A stretch of 64,000 nucleotides of DNA. Source: Chelatococcus sp. YT9 (GTDB taxonomy: Bacteria; Pseudomonadota; Alphaproteobacteria; Rhizobiales; Beijerinckiaceae). The translations under genes and the position numbers were made by a program. How positions within the stretch are numbered: the stretch's first letter is position 1; each line of letters starts with the position of its first letter. Shown here piece after piece: positions 62,174-64,000 of the stretch. Below the pieces are notes generated by a model. The model saw only the letters and a list, made by a program, of their open reading frames with translations. It searched no databases and had not been told where the DNA came from. The stretch lies in NCBI RefSeq assembly GCF_018398315.1, contig NZ_JAHBRW010000001.1:2042001-2106000 (forward strand), written 5' to 3'.

Positions 62174-64000
62174 GCGCCGACGACGAAAACCGCTTCCGGC
62201 CGAAACCCGGTCGCATCCGATCCGACGCGCGGCCGGGGAAGACCAAGAGCTTTTTCAGCCAGGCCAAGAAGATCGCCCGGCAGCATAGCGCCAGCCCGTC
62301 CAGATCGTCGCCGCGTTCAGCGTCGCGCCCAGGCAAAAGCCCGACCGGCAAGAGCAGCAAAGCGTCGCGTTCGAGCAAGGGGCCGGGCCTGCAACGCGGG
62401 CGTGGTGCGGCCTTCGTTCGCGCCCGCACCTTGTCGGGTGGCTGGCGGCACAGCGCGCCCGGAATGCGCCGTGTCGTCGTCAAGGCCCGGTATGTCCAGA
62501 ACGCCGGCCGGAACGGCAAGTCCGCCGCCCATCTGCGCTATATCCAGCGCGACGGCACATCGCGCGACGGTGAGCGCGGCCAGCTCTATTCGGCGACCGA
62601 GGACCGTGCCGATGGCGACGCCTTCGTTGAGCGCGGTAAGGAGGATCGGCATCAGTTCCGGTTCATCGTCTCGCCGGAGGAAGGCGCGGACCTGACCGAC
62701 CTGACCGCGCACACGCGCGACCTGATGAAGCAGATCGAGGCCGACCTTGGCATGAAACTCGATTGGGTCGCGGTCAACCACTACAACACCGGCCATCCCC
62801 ATGTGCATGTCATTGTCCGGGGCAAGGACGACCTGGGCGAGAATCTTGTCATCAACGGCGACTATCTCGCCAACGGAATCCGCGAGCGTGCCAGCGAGCT
62901 AACGACGCTGGAGCTTGGCCCCGTGACTGAGATCGAGCAGAGCCGCAAGCTATCGGCCGAGATCGACCAGGACCGTTTCACCCGTATCGACCGCGCGATG
63001 ACCGAGGAAGCCGACGAACGGTTCCTCGACCTTCGCCATGAGCCGACCGAGCCGAGGCGGCAGTTCAATCGCACCCTGCGCCTGCGCCGTCTCGCCAAGC
63101 TGGAGAAGATGGGGCTGGCGACCGAGCACGCACCGGGCGTTTGGGAGTTAAGCGAGCGGATGGAGCCGACCTTGCGCGAGCTGGGCGAGCGCGGCGACAT
63201 CATCCGCAATATGCACAAGGCGCTAAAGGCCGATGGCCTGGAGCGCGATCCCATGACCTTCCATATCCACGACGGGCCTCCTGAAACACCCATCGTCGGC
63301 CGTGTCGTCGATAAGTATCTGTCCGACGAGCTGGGCGAGAACCTGACCGTCGTGGTGGACGGGATCGACGGCCGGACGCACCACGTCGCCGGCATCGACC
63401 CCGCCCGCGTCGAGAACGCCCGCATTGACAGCATCGTCGAAATAGGCCCGGCCGATACGACGCAGCGACCGTCCGACCGGACCATTGCCGCCATCGCCGA
63501 GGATGGCGTCTATCGGCCGAGCCGCCATCTGGAGCGGGCGAAGTTCGAGGGCCGCGTTCCGGGCGGCGACTATGAGAGCTATGTCGATGCCCATGTGCGG
63601 CGCTTGGAGGCGCTACGCCGCGCCGGAATCGTCGAGCGGATCGACGCGGACCAATGGCGCATCCCCGACGATTTCGAGAGCCGTGCCACGGCCTACGATG
63701 CCGGCCGGAATCGGCAAGCCAGCGTTCGCGTGCTTTCGGTGCTCGACCTTGAGAAGCAGATCGGCGCGGACGGCGCGACCTGGCTCGACCGGCGCTTGGT
63801 ATCGCCGGACGCATCCGACCTTGCATCGGCTGGCTTTGGCCAACAGGTGCGCGAGGCGATGGACCAGCGGCGCGAACATCATATCGACCAGGGCGACGCC
63901 ACGCGCCGGCAGGACGGTCGAACCTTCTATCGGCGCAATCTTCTCGCGACATTGCGCGAGCGCGAGGTTGCCAGCGTCGGGGCGGAGATCGCCGCGAGCA
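62170..64000 (+). CDS. rlxS: VirD2-like relaxase RlxS with DUF3363 (3' end outside window)
   Basis: First 610 residues of the conjugative relaxase. After a basic, serine-rich N-terminus (about 1-95), the relaxase domain follows with YVQNAGRNGKSAAHLRYIQ, FRFIVSPEEGADL and the metal-binding HxH motif HPHVHVIVRG at about residue 210. From about 290 the DUF3363 region begins (LRLRRLAKLEKMGLA). It nicks oriT and pilots the strand into the recipient. GTG at 62170 is the likely start. The transfer genes traG and trb should lie to the right. Confidence 0.93.
   Translation, partial: MSADDENRFRPKPGRIRSDARPGKTKSFFSQAKKIARQHSASPSRSSPRSASRPGKSPTGKSSKASRSSKGPGLQRGRGAAFVRARTLSGGWRHSAPGMRRVVVKARYVQNAGRNGKSAAHLRYIQRDGTSRDGERGQLYSATEDRADGDAFVERGKEDRHQFRFIVSPEEGADLTDLTAHTRDLMKQIEADLGMKLDWVAVNHYNTGHPHVHVIVRGKDDLGENLVINGDYLANGIRERASELTTLELGPVTEIEQSRKLSAEIDQDRFTRIDRAMTEEADERFLDLRHEPTEPRRQFNRTLRLRRLAKLEKMGLATEHAPGVWELSERMEPTLRELGERGDIIRNMHKALKADGLERDPMTFHIHDGPPETPIVGRVVDKYLSDELGENLTVVVDGIDGRTHHVAGIDPARVENARIDSIVEIGPADTTQRPSDRTIAAIAEDGVYRPSRHLERAKFEGRVPGGDYESYVDAHVRRLEALRRAGIVERIDADQWRIPDDFESRATAYDAGRNRQASVRVLSVLDLEKQIGADGATWLDRRLVSPDASDLASAGFGQQVREAMDQRREHHIDQGDATRRQDGRTFYRRNLLATLREREVASVGAEIAAS

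Noticed and set aside
1-64000. CRISPR array, rRNA, complete tRNA, integrase or toxin-antitoxin pair
   Set aside because: Looked for by eye and not seen; only a tRNA 3'-end-like fragment at 11390 was found. A search with dedicated tools could still find small RNAs.

Overview
The window is GC-rich DNA from an alphaproteobacterium, most likely Hyphomicrobiales (Rhizobiales). Supporting signs are an HWE-type histidine kinase, TRAP and PotABCD-type uptake systems, IS21/IS66/IS1182/IS1595 remnants, and a conjugation module of the Mesorhizobium/Bosea ICE type (RepA-like initiator, DUF2840, TraF, DUF736, transglycosylase, DUF3363 relaxase). I cannot name the species.

Layout. 1-11.1 kb looks like ordinary chromosomal content: the end of a sugar ABC transporter with a GH31 glycosidase, a TRIC-family channel, an MFS carrier, a VOC protein, a phosphoribosyltransferase/erythromycin-esterase fusion, a DUF305 protein and a GAF-PAS-HWE kinase. 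At 11.39 kb a tRNA 3'-end-like sequence abuts a decayed IS1595 transposase, possibly an old attachment site. 12-28.6 kb holds two catabolic blocks. One is a minus-strand operon (carboxymuconolactone decarboxylase family, two paralogous binding proteins, a lactonase-like hydrolase, ABC permeases and ATPase, and a pcaF-like thiolase with a one-base frameshift). The other holds two SDRs, a GMC oxidoreductase, an MHS-type transporter, an MmgE/PrpD protein and an aldehyde dehydrogenase. 28.6-33.7 kb is a nest of mobile DNA: an IS21 element (2,487 bp, 7-bp target duplication) inside an IS1182 element (15-bp inverted repeats), next to a 5'-truncated group II intron. 33.9-44.5 kb is a third catabolic block: a TRAP transporter, a LysR regulator, and an operon of BadI/MenB-type ring hydrolase, class I CoA-transferase-like alpha/beta pair, CaiB-type CoA-transferase and VOC epimerase-like protein, with a divergent amidohydrolase. 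45-48.5 kb has IS66 and IS21 remnants.

From 48.5 kb on the sequence looks like an integrative and conjugative element (ICE): an NDUFS4-domain protein, two Hsp20 genes, ardA behind a hairpin-rich leader, a broken DUF6499/DUF2285 gene, an excisionase-like HTH gene, the replication initiator, then DUF2840-traF-DUF736-slt-small ORF-relaxase running off the window end. Between the initiator and DUF2840, where related elements usually carry parA, sits a four-gene Tn7-like core: TnsA endonuclease, DDE transposase, TniB/TnsC ATPase, and a TniQ fused to an IS630-type helix-turn-helix. It points opposite to the transfer genes and has no cargo. This is the most unusual part of the window.

The gene sets suggest a mobile or formerly mobile catabolic region: uptake systems (ABC, TRAP, MFS) feed dehydrogenases and CoA-dependent ring-opening enzymes, while the ICE segment provides transfer, antirestriction and small heat-shock functions. 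Substrates cannot be read from the sequence. No CRISPR array, rRNA or complete tRNA was seen.
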